From Chaunax sp. Z400 (taxonomy: Eukaryota; Chordata; Actinopteri; Lophiiformes; Chaunacidae), in assembly GCA_037577475.1 (NCBI GenBank), contig CM075184.1, positions 10,249,594 through 10,313,593 of the forward strand: DNA of 64,000 nt, read 5' to 3'. The position numbers and the translations under genes were made by a program. The first letter of the stretch is position 1. The number at the start of each line of letters is the position of its first letter. Positions 1 to 11,753 of the stretch are shown piece by piece. The notes beneath the pieces are model-generated. The model was not told the DNA's origin. It did not search any database and saw nothing but the letters and a program-made list of their open reading frames with translations.

Positions 1-456
1 CTCATGGGGAATGCCTGAAAATCACATCCACCTGCATGTTAGCTTTTCATACACTGTCCATGTGCACCACATGTGCACATAAGTGAAATGATCACCCGTG
101 AAATGTGTTTCATGTTGCAGTTATTTGAACTGTATGATAACATGTCAAAAAGCCAATAATCACATGTGCGTATATGTAATATCTGTCAATATTTGTAATA
201 TCTGTATTATCAACACATTCTCTCTCCCAACTCATCAGATATGTCAGCTTAGTCTGTGGCCCTACACTGTACGAACCCCTGAAGCATTCATGTGCATTAA
301 TCAATATACAACATCAGGTTAGGCTTAAAATATGACTATGACATATAAGGACGTTTGTACTGTTATTAAAGTTCAAAAGGTTGCAGGTGTTGGCAAAAAA
401 GACCGTGATTCATTTCAGAAAAAGATCATCATTTGGAATGAAATAAGAGTGTCTGT
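1..456. other. AT-rich sequence, no gene recognised
   Basis: I see no coding exon, RNA gene or known repeat in this stretch. The short open frames here have no recognisable domain and are consistent with chance. Confidence 0.5.
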
Positions 457-892
457 CTATCCATCCATTCATCCATCCATCTTTTTCTGCTTATCCGGCG
501 TCAGGTCCTGGAGACAGCATGGTAAGCAGGGTATTCCCAAGCAAAGCTTTTCATCTCCTCCTGGAGGTCCCAGAGTGTTCCCAGACTATGTGAAATATGT
601 AACACCTCCAGCGAGCTCTGGGTCTATCTTGGGGTCTCCTCCCAGTTGGACATGTCAGGAAAACCTCCGAAGGAAGACACCCAGGAGGCATTCCTACCAG
701 ATGCCTGAAACATTTCAGCTATCTCCTCTCTACATGAAGGAGCAGTGGCTTTACTCTGTGCTCCCTCTAGATGTCCGAGCTCCCCACCCTACGCCTCTAA
801 TGCTGAGCCCACCCAGTTCCTTTCAGCCGGTTGTTTCACTGATCTCACTGAAATCACTACCCAGAGCTCTTGACCACAGGTGAGGTTTGGAA
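457..892. repeat. Teleost interspersed repeat, class not assigned
   Basis: The stretch begins with an imprecise (ATCC)n run and continues with a GC-richer body. The body contains phrases I know from very abundant fish repeats, such as CCAGGAGGCATTCCTACCAG, the clustered CTCC/GAGC text, and the ending GACCACAGGTGAGG. It stays open for 183 codons on the plus strand (332-883), but the translation has no domain and this repeat is not known to encode a protein. I have not assigned it to a class; a LINE-derived 3' region is one possibility. It is clearly richer in GC than its flanks. Confidence 0.6.
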
Positions 893-1248
893 CTGAGCGA
901 GTGGCATTAGCAGGGGTTAGAGCAGGATTTGGCAGGTGGGGAAACCCTAAATTCCAGTGTCGCAGCAAGAGCCTGGTCCAGAAATATGAAAATACAAAAC
1001 GTTTGTGTTGTGAGAAAGTATTGGACCTGCTCCTGATTTCCTCTATTTTTGTTTGTATTACATACTAAATTCTGTCAGATCTTCAAACAAAATTTAACAT
1101 AAAAGAAAGGAAACCTGAGTAAACTTTAAAAACTTGATGACTTGATTACCACCAGCCCTGTTCAGTCAAATCATCACTTAAATGGACTGTTTTCAGAAGC
1201 ATGAAGTTTGCTTGTAGGTCTAACCAGTAGCACACTATGCCAAAAATT

Positions 1249-1420
1249 AAAAAGAGTCTGGACCTGAACCCCATTGAGATGCTGTGGTGTGACCTGAAAA
1301 GAGACCCTCTGATGTTGCTGCACTAAAGCTGTTCTGCAAAGAAGAGTGAGCCACAATTCCACCACAGCGATGTCAGAGACTGATCTCCAGTTATCAGAAG
1401 AGTTTGCCCTCCTTGGCTTC
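1249..1420 (+). pseudogene. Tc1/mariner transposase C-terminal remnant
   Basis: Tc1 transposases cut and paste DNA at TA sites using a DDE catalytic triad. From 1255 the plus strand reads SLDLNPIEMLWCDLKRD, the block around the third catalytic acidic residue (E of NPIE, codon 1276-1278). After a frame change, the sequence from 1329 reads LFCKEE, a stop (TGA at 1347), then ATIPPQRCQRLISSYQKSL. That is the usual C-terminal Tc1 block (an FCKEEW, IP, RC, LI, SY pattern), with the W replaced by a stop. Only about 55 of roughly 340 residues remain and no terminal inverted repeats were found. It is a dead fragment. Confidence 0.75.
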
Positions 1421-4400
1421 TTCTCTGTCACGTGCCACCTCTTCTGCTTCAAGTTCCTGTTGCTGCACAATGCGGGTACCGCTGATGAAGCTTTAGCAGC
1501 CCCTGCAGCAAACACATCTGTTATATTTGTTTTTCAAACATTTTAACTCTTAAATTGTCTGCCTTCTGCTTGTGTTTTGGGTTGTCCATTCAGGCGAACT
1601 TTGTGCTCTGAGCCACAATATCCGATAGGAGAAACACAAGATAAAGTGGGAGGGATGGGGCCTAGTAAAAGATGTGATTGGGCCAGCCAAGCGTCACTAA
1701 AAAAATAACCAATGGCTGCTTGTCCTGGTTTATGGGCCGGTCATTTGACGTAACCAGATATTCCACCACAATGCCACTTTAAGGCGTTTTACTTTACGGC
1801 ATTAATAATTGGTAGAATATCTCTGCTATGACACTAACCAGATCTACATTTGATAGTCAAAAATGAAGGTCCTCCTGGTCCTCCTTTAGATATTCATTTG
1901 ACTTCATTTCAGAAACTTCTACACACTTTGGGCGACTTCAAGGAAGGTTGTCCTGTCCTAAATCCTTAGGCACTTCCAGTACAATGGAATTAATAGCGAG
2001 TGAACAGGCTGTATGTAGAAGGCCTGTGGAGAATCAGGTGGGAGGGGTTATAAGTTAAGTTATAAGTTATACAACATAACTTAAGCTCAAAACAATGCAA
2101 TTATCAACAACTTAAACTTTTGGTCAGTGGTGAGACTGCAGGAAAGATTTGACCCATTCGACCACCCTGACAACCTCCAGAGTGTCTTAATACATAAGAG
2201 CAGTGTATCCATGAATGGTGCTACAGGGGTAATAACAGGGTCAAAGCAAAGAGGCTGATACAGGCTGGTAATATCATAATGTATGTCCATTAGAATTTAC
2301 ATGTGATTTTCAGCACTTTAACTGCTTCCACATGTTTCACGCGTGTCCTGTGAAATTGTCGCGTAAAATAAACAGAACACCAGATATTCCAATGAATTCG
2401 TCACATGTGAAAATGTGCTTTTTTGAAGAGAACAAACTTTTTCTTTTTTTTTTTTTGGTAGTGCTAATTAAACTCCCTCTGAAATCTGTGTTTTTCCATT
2501 TAGAGAACACCATCCAGCCTTCAGTGAAACTAACCACATGCATCACACACTCCAGTACATATTAAACACATTATAGCTCTGACACCAGCATGGTGCCATG
2601 TTTTTATACATTAGAAATAACATTTTCTACAGCAGCGCACTACAGAGAGGAGATGACAGAGCTGTCTTGTTATAGAAACACAGTTTTACCCCCTGTTGAG
2701 GTGCCCTATCATCTCTATGTTATCTATTTATTTTATCTTTCTCTCTCTGTCACTTTCAGACTCTTGTTCTCTTCCTCCCCGTGTGTGGTTGGCGTGATGT
2801 TTCTCTTCTTTTCTGTCAGAAGTGGTCTCTGGAGTTCAGACGGGGAGAGCGTATCAGGGGTTCGCGTCTCATTAATGGCGGCAGATGAAAGTGAAAACAC
2901 TGAGATCAAAACATCTGTTAATTGCGTTAAAGGGAGACAAACAATGGTATTTATTAGAGGAAGTAGTCGGTAGCTGTGCCCTCTGTATTCACACCCTCCA
3001 CCCTTGCTGTCAACAGCATACAAGTAAATAAGTCAATGCTGCACTGCTTTATTTTCTCTTTTTTTATTTGTCTGTTTACATCTTTCTTGAGTGGATTTCC
3101 CAACAGGTTCTCTGAGGGAGAACAGAATCTGCTTGTACAGATAAATGGAGATTAACAGTTTCTGTGTGTAGCAACAAATGAAATAATAATTCAATATAAA
3201 TGAACCTTGTCAGAGTTATTAGCTAACCCTCTTTTATTATACTTTACCTAATATTATCTATTTTTTGCTCACTTATTTTTCCTTATTTGTATAGTTATCT
3301 TCACCTTCATTAGCGACACTTAAGTCACCCATATGTAGCATTATAAGCAGTGCATAAGGCTGAGAAAGCACCATAAACAGTGGGCTTAGAATAAAATGCT
3401 GCCCATTAATTAAGACACCTTTTTCATGTGTTTTTATATCATTCATTCCTCTGCTTCATTCTCTCTTCTTTTAAAAAAGTTAAAAAAAATAAAAGCCCTT
3501 CTAGGGACTATGGGTACTGCATCTGTCCGTATAAAATAAACCATAAATCTAAATTGTGTTCCCCTTTTTGGTATTCAAATAATCATCTGAAGTCTTTGAA
3601 GCATAAAACAGAAGACAAATATTTAAGTATTCATTTAACTTGATTTTATTGCTCGGTTAGTCTTGTCTGCTGCTGCACAAATACTATTTTCTCATCATCC
3701 ATTATTACCAACTGACATAATTGACAATTTATAGCTGCACGAACTGAATATCCAGCGCTAAGTGACTGTGAGGCATTGTCACGGCTTACCTTTTGTGCTT
3801 CTCCATTCTAAATGCATGACTACTACAGAAGATTTAAGCCTCATTTCACAGCCACAGTATTCAACAAGCCATTTGTCTTCCTTTTTATCTGATTGAAGTG
3901 TGAGATAAACCATTTTAGAGACTTCAACTTGTCTTCTCCATAAAATGGGAAAATCCACAGCTATTTTCTTGGGCTGTTAATCGTTAATCTGTCAAATATG
4001 CTGTTTATAAAAAAAAATATATACACTAGTTATTTTATCCACCTAAGTTATTTTAATGATATACAGAAAATTCGATTTTCCTTTACAAATCAAACTACTT
4101 TGAATCTTTTGACAAGTTAGTTGCAGTAGTTATGTTGTGTGCATGTTTAAAATAAAATATGGAAAAACTACACCTCACTACAACTTCTTCAGTACACCTA
4201 AAAGTTAAAATGACTACCTGCGATAATACTGGATGTTCCCATTATGAACTCTGTGTTGCAGTTAAAAAGACACTTATCGACTACTGCGAGGCTGTTAGGA
4301 GGTAAAGTTGAAAAATATATTACTGTTTGCTTAAGCAGATAAGAGATTTTTTTTCTTAACATCAACTGGTTGGAACTAAATGTTGAACAGAGGCTAAAAC

Positions 4401-4759
4401 ATGAAAAAGGGGCAAAGGGACCTCAGTAGTATGTGCATCATGTGATATTATTGTTGAATTTTAACAGGAGCTTAAACTTTTCTGTAATTGAACATCAGTA
4501 TTCATAAGGCCACTGGGAGATTTAAAAGGCTGGATAGAAAACAGAGGCTATATCAAAGTACTGTTTAAACTGCGGATCACTGTTTAAAATAATTTTATTT
4601 TTACAATAATACAATAATATACGGCAAAAAAGTCACATAAAATAAAATAAACAGCACTCAGAGCACAATCCTCCACCAAGGCAGCTCTGTTTCCCTCATA
4701 ATGTCACCTATAAGCAATAGTCCTGAGATGACCATCATAATAAAATTGTAATTTGTAAT
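1421..4759. other. Non-coding, AT-rich; no gene recognised
   Basis: About 3.3 kb without an identifiable gene or RNA. It contains short homopolymer runs (for example T-rich at 2441-2457) and scattered open frames of 70-130 codons that show no domains. One of these, at 2590-2973, overlaps a similar open frame on the opposite strand, as expected for low-complexity TCT/AGA sequence. The tract at 1620-1830 (CCAATGG, TGACGTAA) could be old repeat material, but I cannot place it. Confidence 0.5.
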
Positions 4760-4980
4760 TTGAATTTGGAATCACATTAGTGTCATTATTAGTTTAATAG
4801 TTATTGAAGAAGCACAATATTTGACTATTGTTTGTTTTTTTGTTTTGTTTCTTTATAATTTTTTTTCTAGAATCTAGCTCCAAAATTTGAAATATAATTC
4901 TTCCATGGCACATGCTCCACCCTTCAACCCACATTCATGAAGATCTGTTGGTTTATAAATGGTCCAAAGAGCCTTATCTG

Positions 4981-5604
4981 TTAACCCTGCTGTTGTGTTC
5001 CCGTCAAGTAGACAGATTTGAGTTTCTTCTGTAAAAAATGTTTGTTAATTTCATCTATTTGTCATAATGTTCCATGACTTTGTTCACACATGGCATCTGA
5101 ACACACAAAATACATTTTGAGAATTTCTATTTTCTTTATTGAACTTGTGTACACCCTCGGTGTTCCTGGTCAAAAATGCCCTGTCATTAGAAACACCCCT
5201 TTTTAGCACAGGAACCTATCTCCAATAGATTTTTTTACCACATGGGAACCACACCTGTTGGCAATTGTCTAAAACAGCAGCAACATTGTTTCAATGATAT
5301 AAACAACTTTCTCACAGCTCTGGTATATAAAGCTTTTTTGAGGCTTTGCTCACAGTTCATTCTGTAGCAGCATGATGACCAAGAGATATGAGCTCAGGTC
5401 AATGAGGCCTGCAGGACATAAACAGCAAACAGAGGTTCAAAACTTGTAATGTTCTAAAGAACTTGAGTTGATAGAAAGATGAAACACAACATTAGGTGAT
5501 AATGAATGTATTATTATGGATTTATAATCAGCCAGAATGGAGCAGTCATTTTCGACAGGAACACCAAACTAGTTAACAGGAAAAAAACACAACAGGAGGG
5601 TTAA
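4981..5604 (+). mobile_element. piggyBac-type non-autonomous element (624 bp)
   Basis: The element is bounded by TTAA at 4981-4984 and 5601-5604, the target preferred by piggyBac transposases. Its ends are inverted copies: TTAACCCTGCTGTTGTGTTC on the left and TTAACCCTCCTGTTGTGTTT reading in from the right. Inside is a TATA box (5324-5330) about 45 bases before ATG 5372, which opens only 25 codons before a stop at 5447. This block aligns with the promoter and start of the transposase gene at 15126, so the element looks like an internally deleted transposon that has kept its promoter. A shorter relative in opposite internal orientation is at 26644-27089. Confidence 0.85.
5372..5449 (+). pseudogene. 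Residual start of a piggyBac-type transposase
   Basis: This 25-codon frame begins MMTKRYELRS and follows the TATA box at 5324-5330. The leader between TATA and ATG (a GCTTTTTT run, then TTGCTC, then a CA-rich stretch) matches the leader of the transposase at 15126 on the minus strand. That suggests this is what remains of the first exon after internal deletion. It lacks every catalytic region and cannot encode a transposase. Confidence 0.45.
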
Positions 5605-5768
5605 ATTAAAAAAACCCATCCCTGACTCCGTCCCTTTATCAGAGCCACTCCAAAATTCAATTACTTCCCTGTCACATGTCCAACACTTCCTCCAAGTTTC
5701 AGGAAAATCTGTTACATAGATTTTATGTAATCCTGATTACAGACAGGCAATCAAACAGAAAAAAACAG

Positions 5769-8700
5769 AACATCCTTACCGGAGGTAATTAAATTAAAGC
5801 CATTAATGAAAGATAATCGTGATGATTCTCAGGATTGTATGTTGGACTCCAACAGCTCAAATTCTGATACTGAACAGCTCTAACCTACTTTGCTTCCTCG
5901 AGCAGCACAAGCTCACATTTGTTTTGCAGAATGTCACCAGTTGTTACCGCTGTTCTCCTTGTTGTTCGTCTTTGAGACGGACACTGTGCTCTAAAAATAA
6001 ATGTGATTTGACTTGACCTTTCCTCCAGCTTGTCCCAGGGTCAGTTACAGGCTTGATTTGGCCTGAATCACTGGCACCGAGTCTGATAAGGAAGATGATA
6101 TGCAGTAAAATGTGCTAATGCATATTCATAACATCCTCATTTTCTGCCTGGGAAGATTTCAGCTGTGACAGCAAACACACACACACACACAAATGTGCAC
6201 AAATGTTTGCACATACCCATACTTGCAAATACACACATGTACAAATGCATGCTTGCGTTTATTGACAAATATGCACAAATGCACACATGCAACACTTGCT
6301 AATATGCCAGTATGACACACACACATCAACAGCTGTTTTCACAAACATGGGTTTTTCCAGTGCAACCATGGTTATGAACAAATGACACAGTTATACATTA
6401 TATTTTTTTGTTCCAGTTTTGATTACAGGGTGTAAAATCATTTTAACAAGACAAATGTGACCCCTGTTTAAAGGAATGTTAATCAAATCCTCTCACACTG
6501 TTATGTTCAGCTCAGGATCTTTGTTACAAACTGTGGTGTTTTACTTGATTACTTAATTTAATTTTACATCGTTTATGTAATTGCAACTGCCCAGCTTGCA
6601 GACGTGGCTTTATATTAGGTGTGCTTATGAACTGACAGGATGTTCTTGTCTTAATTTGAGACTGAGGAACAAAAATAGTTTATTTTATTAATGGAATTAT
6701 TCAATTATTAAAACAATAATAAGCAACCAGGCAGCGATATAAGAACATTCTAACTTTCTAAATCATTTACACTTGATGGTGCTATATTTCTCCCACATGT
6801 CCCAGTGGAGGTTTGGGCTGTCAGAAGGTTGAAGTTTTGGGCGTTTCTGATTTGTGGTCATCACCGGTGTTATGTTCAATTTGTCATATTTAAAACAAAC
6901 CAGATTTCATGAATATCTGTTCAGAATTAAGTGAGTTGAAGGTGAATTTCCATGAAATCTGCACACCTTAGTACATATTGAACTTGTTTACCAGCAGATC
7001 TTGATCATTCCAACATGGCAGCCGTGCAAATGCACATCACAAACGTGGGAACTTAGAGTTTCTTTATCTATGGATATAAACTTCAGTCTGAACTGACTCA
7101 TCCACTGACATTACCTCCCCTGGAACCATGCTGCTGAAAATCTGAGATATAACCAACTATTTAGAGACTAATTCATCCCCAACATTTCTTCTCCAACTCT
7201 CTGTCCATATTATTATATATAATTGTATGGTGGCAAAATACTGTTGGTCCAAAATGGCCAAATACAAAATAATAGCAAAATCTTCAGCTTTTGATTGCGG
7301 ATTGACAAACAGCCGTGACATTTCATATTTATTAGATGTCCTTGCTTGCCAGCATAAGATAGAAAGCAAACTGAGTTTATGACAGTATTTATTTAGTCAT
7401 CTTTTCATATTTATTTTGGATTAACTTGCACCAGAAGATGTATTGTGGAAGTTAATAAGTCAGCAAATATTGCTTTAATGTCATATTTCCTCATTCTGTT
7501 TATTTTAATATATTAATTCCTCTCTAAAATATCAGCTATCTGTCAATGTTGCTGGAGCCTTTATTACATGACAACTACATAAGGCACTGAAACTTGACTT
7601 TAGCTCAGCGTTATCCCTATCAATGGAGTAGAAATTATCCTTAAATGTCATCCCGATTCACGCTGAAATATTTGGTATTCTGGTTTTTTTCCACTCTCAG
7701 CCTTGCAGGTGTGAATCCTCTCTGCCAGGCTGAACAGGAGGTAAATACTCAGTGGTATTTAAAGCTGAGGCGCTCATGTCATTTAGAAAGCACGCAGGTC
7801 TGACTTAGCCAGCCCTCAGAGAGCCACGGTACAGGTGGATCATCTCTGTTCTCCTCTTTCTCTACCGAGGCCATGGCTGTCTGCGCCGTGACTCGCTTTC
7901 TCTGTCAAGCCGAGGAGAGTAATCCCTGCAGTGAAAGCCTTACACTTAGGTTCACTCTTTTGAAACCTACAACATACCCTTGTTGTGTTTCTCAGGTTCA
8001 TTTTGTGGCTGTGTGAAAGGGGCTCAGGTGCACTCTGTTTTCATTAGTGATGGCCACCACTGATAGTTAAAGGCAAAGAAAAAGTGAAAACAAGAGAATG
8101 GAGAAGTGAAAGCAGAATGGTTATGTGCTGTATATTGATGTACATCGTTGGCAAACAGAAACACATTGGCCCTTTCTTTGGTAATAAAGATAATACTCTA
8201 AAAAGGCCCATCTGCCTTATTGAATCCCAACAGCCCCAACACATGCACACACAGACGCGCACACACATATGTTGAAGGGCTACTTCCCAGCTGTAGTTTC
8301 CTATTCATAAATGTGATTGATGACTTTGCTCGCTATGATGAATCTCAAATTTGTCCATCATACACATAATGGATTATCAACATGCAGGATCAGACTTGAT
8401 TTATTCAAAGCACAGAAGAGGGAGGTGTACCAAGTGAACTATAGAGTGAAATAGTTGTTTGAGCCAGTTTCACTGGGCTTTGTCTTCAGACACTTCTTCA
8501 TAAGAAAACATGTTCTCATCCCAGGTCATCAGATGTCAACGTCGCTTTGTCAGACAGACTCTACAGTGTGCCTGCATGAGACGCAGAGGGACATGACAAT
8601 ATGGTGGTATATGACATCATATGAGACCGTGCTTCAAATGCAGTATGTCTTGATAAATGTCGTTAGGTACGCTGACTCATAGACATTCCTCACCAGCATA

Positions 8701-8862
8701 GTGAACTTTCTCTGGATTAATCCTACCCATCTAGAACTTGTGTTTGAATTAGGGGCTCAACTGAAAATAAAACCTATTTTTTTTAGTTTTTTCAACAGGA
8801 CCAGTTTTTCATTTAATGAGTCAGTAACAAGAGGAAGAAGCAGAACATGTAGTCCCAAAAAT
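5769..8862. other. Non-coding, AT-rich; (CA)n at 6175-6190
   Basis: No gene or recognisable mobile element in about 3.1 kb. It contains a short CA microsatellite and CA-rich text (6175-6330). The less AT-rich block at 7690-7960 could be a conserved regulatory tract, but nothing in the sequence alone proves it. Confidence 0.5.
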
Positions 8863-8867
8863 ATGCT
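8863..8867. repeat. Left target-site duplication ATGCT
   Basis: ATGCT directly precedes the TG end of the solo LTR and is repeated exactly at 9323-9327 after its CA end. Confidence 0.8.
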
Positions 8868-9322
8868 TGTCACGGCCCTAGTAGTGTGTATTTGTTGTGC
8901 GTTTTCCTTTGCCCCTGCAGGTTACGCCTCCTCTCCTCTCCACCTGCTGTGGAGGGTGCCTGCAGGTGAAGCCACTTAGTCATCAGGGCTGTGCCTTTAA
9001 AAGCCTTGATTGCCAGTGGTGTGGTGTGTGGGTAAACTTGAGTAGTTTATGTGACCGGTACTTTCTTCTATTGAAGAAAGGGTGATGTTGCTGTTGTATT
9101 GTTTGGTCTTTAACCTGGTTTAACTTTTTGATCTCTGCTTGTGTTGCAGATCAGCCTTCCTTTAGAAGGAGTCATTTTTTGTTAAAACCTTACTCGTTGA
9201 TAATTTATGAATAAACCATTTGTTTTCTGAATGTCTGTCTCTGGTTTCCCTCTTTAAAAAAAATCCTGCTTATTAAACTTGTGCTACTCCCTTCGTCTCC
9301 TGGACTCATTGGGTTTGTAACA
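8868..9322 (+). mobile_element. Solo LTR of an LTR retrotransposon (455 bp)
   Basis: The element opens with TGTCACGGCC and closes with GGTTTGTAACA, giving the TG...CA ends of a long terminal repeat. It is flanked by a perfect 5-bp direct repeat, ATGCT, at 8863-8867 and 9323-9327, the size of target duplication made by retroviral-type integrases. Inside are a TATA-like TTTAAAA (about 8996) and an AATAAA polyadenylation signal (about 9210), in the order expected for a plus-strand LTR. There is no second LTR, primer-binding site or gag/pol nearby. It is therefore a solo LTR left by recombination between the two LTRs. A Gypsy-like origin is plausible but not shown. Confidence 0.85.
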
Positions 9323-9327
9323 ATGCT
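9323..9327. repeat. Right target-site duplication ATGCT
   Basis: Second copy of the 5-bp direct repeat flanking the solo LTR at 8868-9322. Confidence 0.8.
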
Positions 9328-9402
9328 CAAATACACATGAAATAAACACATTACCTGCATCACTACAAGACCGAAAGGGCTCTAGGGTGGACAGATTAAA
9401 GT

Positions 9403-9990
9403 CAAATCATTTTTTATTTATATAGCACTACAGCAGAACATAAATTGTCTCATGACACATTCAAAAAGAGCAGGTCTAGACCATGTTCTTTATTTTACAG
9501 AGACGTAACAGTTCTTCCATGACCTACAGTAATATGGGAGTATTACTAGTTCTGGTCAGTGCACATGCACCAACTTTCTAAATCAGCTGGAGACTCTTCA
9601 AAGAATTAATGGGACATCCTGATACTATGAAATTGCAATAATCCAGCCTGGAAGTAACAAATGCATACATTTACTGCATCTTTTTGAGAAAGAATGAGCC
9701 AGATTTTTAGCAATAAGATGCATTTTTAAAGATGCATTCTTTTTCTATCTGAGAGTGGAAGGACATATCCTGATAAGAGACAACTACTGGCTTTATCACA
9801 GTGGTAAAGGAGGCCAAGGTAATGCCATCCAGAGTAGTTAAATCATCAGATAATTAGATTCTGAGATGTTTAGGACTCTGTTTTGTCTGAATAGAGTAGC
9901 AGAAAATTGCAGGTCATCCAGATTTTTAAGGCCTTAAGACACAACTGAAGTTTAGTTAATAGATTCTTTTGATTTGGTTTCGTTGATTAA
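9403..9990 (-). pseudogene. L2-clade LINE 3' fragment, antisense
   Basis: Read on the minus strand, this is the C-terminal end of a LINE reverse transcriptase followed by its 3' tail. Near 9870-9930 it translates to IWMTCNFLLLYSDKTES, matching the family phrase W...NxLxLNxDKTE, and then stops. The minus-strand 3' end (about 9403-9425) reads AGTGCTATATAAATAAA, the typical end of fish L2 elements and similar to the end of the large LINE at 38.5 kb. Many stops and frameshifts are present. LINEs of this clade are usually 5'-truncated, as seen here. It lies only 80 bp from the solo LTR but is independent of it. Confidence 0.75.
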
Positions 9991-11753
9991 ATAGTAGTTG
10001 TTGCCAAAACCTTATCTGGAATTGAACTGTTGGATCTAAATAGAAAGCCAAGGGATCACCAAAGTCTGTAGGATTCACCCTCTGTGAACAAATAATGTGT
10101 GAATGAAACTTTATGGAAATCCATCCCATGGTTGTTGAGGTACTTTAGTCTGAACCACAGTGGGAGACTGACTGAAACTGCTAAACATTGGCAGCTAAAA
10201 CTGATAAGTTGTGTTTTTCCTGGAGGTTACCTGCTATAACCTTGCTTGGCTGCATGTGTCGACAATCTGGAGTTTTGACGAGTTGCTGACATTAAGAAAA
10301 TTATCTTTCATATTTATCAAAATGTTGGACTATTAAGCATCATTGTGCTGCTTTACATTCATCCACTGATTTCATCCTGACAACATTCAGTACAGTAGCT
10401 CAGCCACTGGCAACCCTTCAGGCTACTATGGTCAATATGTGAAAAGCACTTTGATAATCAATTCACTTTATTAATACATGACAAATATGCTGATTCTGCA
10501 AGAAGATCCATGAGATGTGATATGGCTGTTTTACAGCTGAGTGAAAGGGCTGCTGCTTTGGACTGAATCTGGGATCAGACCTTTAAACAAGTGCCTTATA
10601 AACACAACATTTTCATACGGTCGTGATTGGCTCCATCACCAGTTCAAGGTAGTTTTGAGGTCTAAATAATTATCCCTTTTCAAATTAATAATTAATTATT
10701 AGATCAATCGTGGTGTCAGCTTTTGTGCCTTTAGATTGTGTGCCTTCCAGCATATATTTTAGAAATGTTATCCGTTCTGTTAAATGGTTGAAAGACCCTG
10801 ATCTGGAGGTATCATTTTATCTCAAACTTAAAATTCAATGGTGTAAAAAGAGTGATGAGACGAGACACAGGGACCTTGGTGGGAACAGTTTCCTGAGCGT
10901 ATGAATCTGTATTCTTTCCCTCGAACCATTATGTCTCATTTCTGCTGCCCGTTTCAAGGTCTCTGACCACTGAATGATGTCATCTGTGCTTCCGCAGAAA
11001 TGGACAGCCCAAAGTCAGCCAAGCACAAAGCCACATCTGCTTTAATCCAGCCCGCCAATCCAGCACACCGCAATTATTCAACGTTTTCCATAATGAAGAG
11101 GTTAATTATGCTCATGAGACGCCCCAGCGGTCTTGTCTTGAGTGTTGGGGACACAGCTGTAGGTCTGCAAGGTAAATCATGCGCTAAATGTGTCACCTAG
11201 AATTAGACCCATTCGGCCTGGGCTGACGAAGGGCTGTTTGCAGTGCAAGGGGCCCAGGAAGTGGCTTGGCACTGTGGCCAAGTGGGAGTGGGCGGATATC
11301 ATTCATTACCCACTGGCCCTGACAAGATGCAGCAAGTCAAGCAGAGCTCCCACTGTGTCTTGAAGATCAGTTGGACAATAAAAGTTTATGCAACCGTGAA
11401 CAACAGGAGTGTATTTCATTTTAAGTGCTGCATCAGGGTTGTGTAACATTTTTTTAAAGGGTCTGTTTGTCAGAGGCACACAAAGCATCACATGGACGAA
11501 ACTGGTCGCCTTAAATAGGTCAATATTTGATCGTCAGTCATTTATAACGTCAATTTAACATAAATTAGGAATTTATAACATCAGCACACAAAAAAATGTA
11601 AGCACTTTTTAAAAAAAATGTCTTTGTTCTGAGAATTTGAAAAGAAGATTGATATGATTCAAATGTCAAGTGTGGAGGCAGTCTCCTCTCTGGACTGTTT
11701 GCCAAGAAATCCAATTTCATAAAATGTCATGGATTTTTTAATTCTCAGATATA
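9991..11753. other. Non-coding; repeat traces and a possible conserved element
   Basis: The stretch at 10035-10165 (reading TGTGTGAATGAAACTTTATG, then AATCCATCC and GTTGTTGAGGTA) resembles another common fish repeat whose class I cannot name. The tract at 10990-11200 has balanced composition and closely packed homeodomain-like TTAATTA sites, and is a candidate conserved non-coding element. No gene is recognised. Confidence 0.45.

Larger units (their letters stand above)
4760..5768 (-). repeat. Old interspersed repeat split by a piggyBac-type MITE
   Basis: The left part (4760-4980) and right part (5605-5768) read continuously like 52600-53010 in this window. Both show an AATCACAT block, a CTAGCTxCAAAATTTG block, a CCACCCTTC block, an AATCTGT block, and further on CCAxxAAGTTTxAxGxAA followed by TGTAATCCTGxTxACAGACA. 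The family is widespread in fish; its other strand reads GTTTGTCAGCAGGATTA. No protein is encoded. It is interrupted by the TTAA-flanked insertion at 4981-5604. The strand is assigned relative to the copies at 19.9 and 50.8 kb. Confidence 0.65.

Noticed and set aside
332..883. 183-codon plus-strand open frame
   Set aside because: It lies across a known type of interspersed repeat that begins with an (ATCC)n run; the translation has no domain and is proline/serine-rich by composition.
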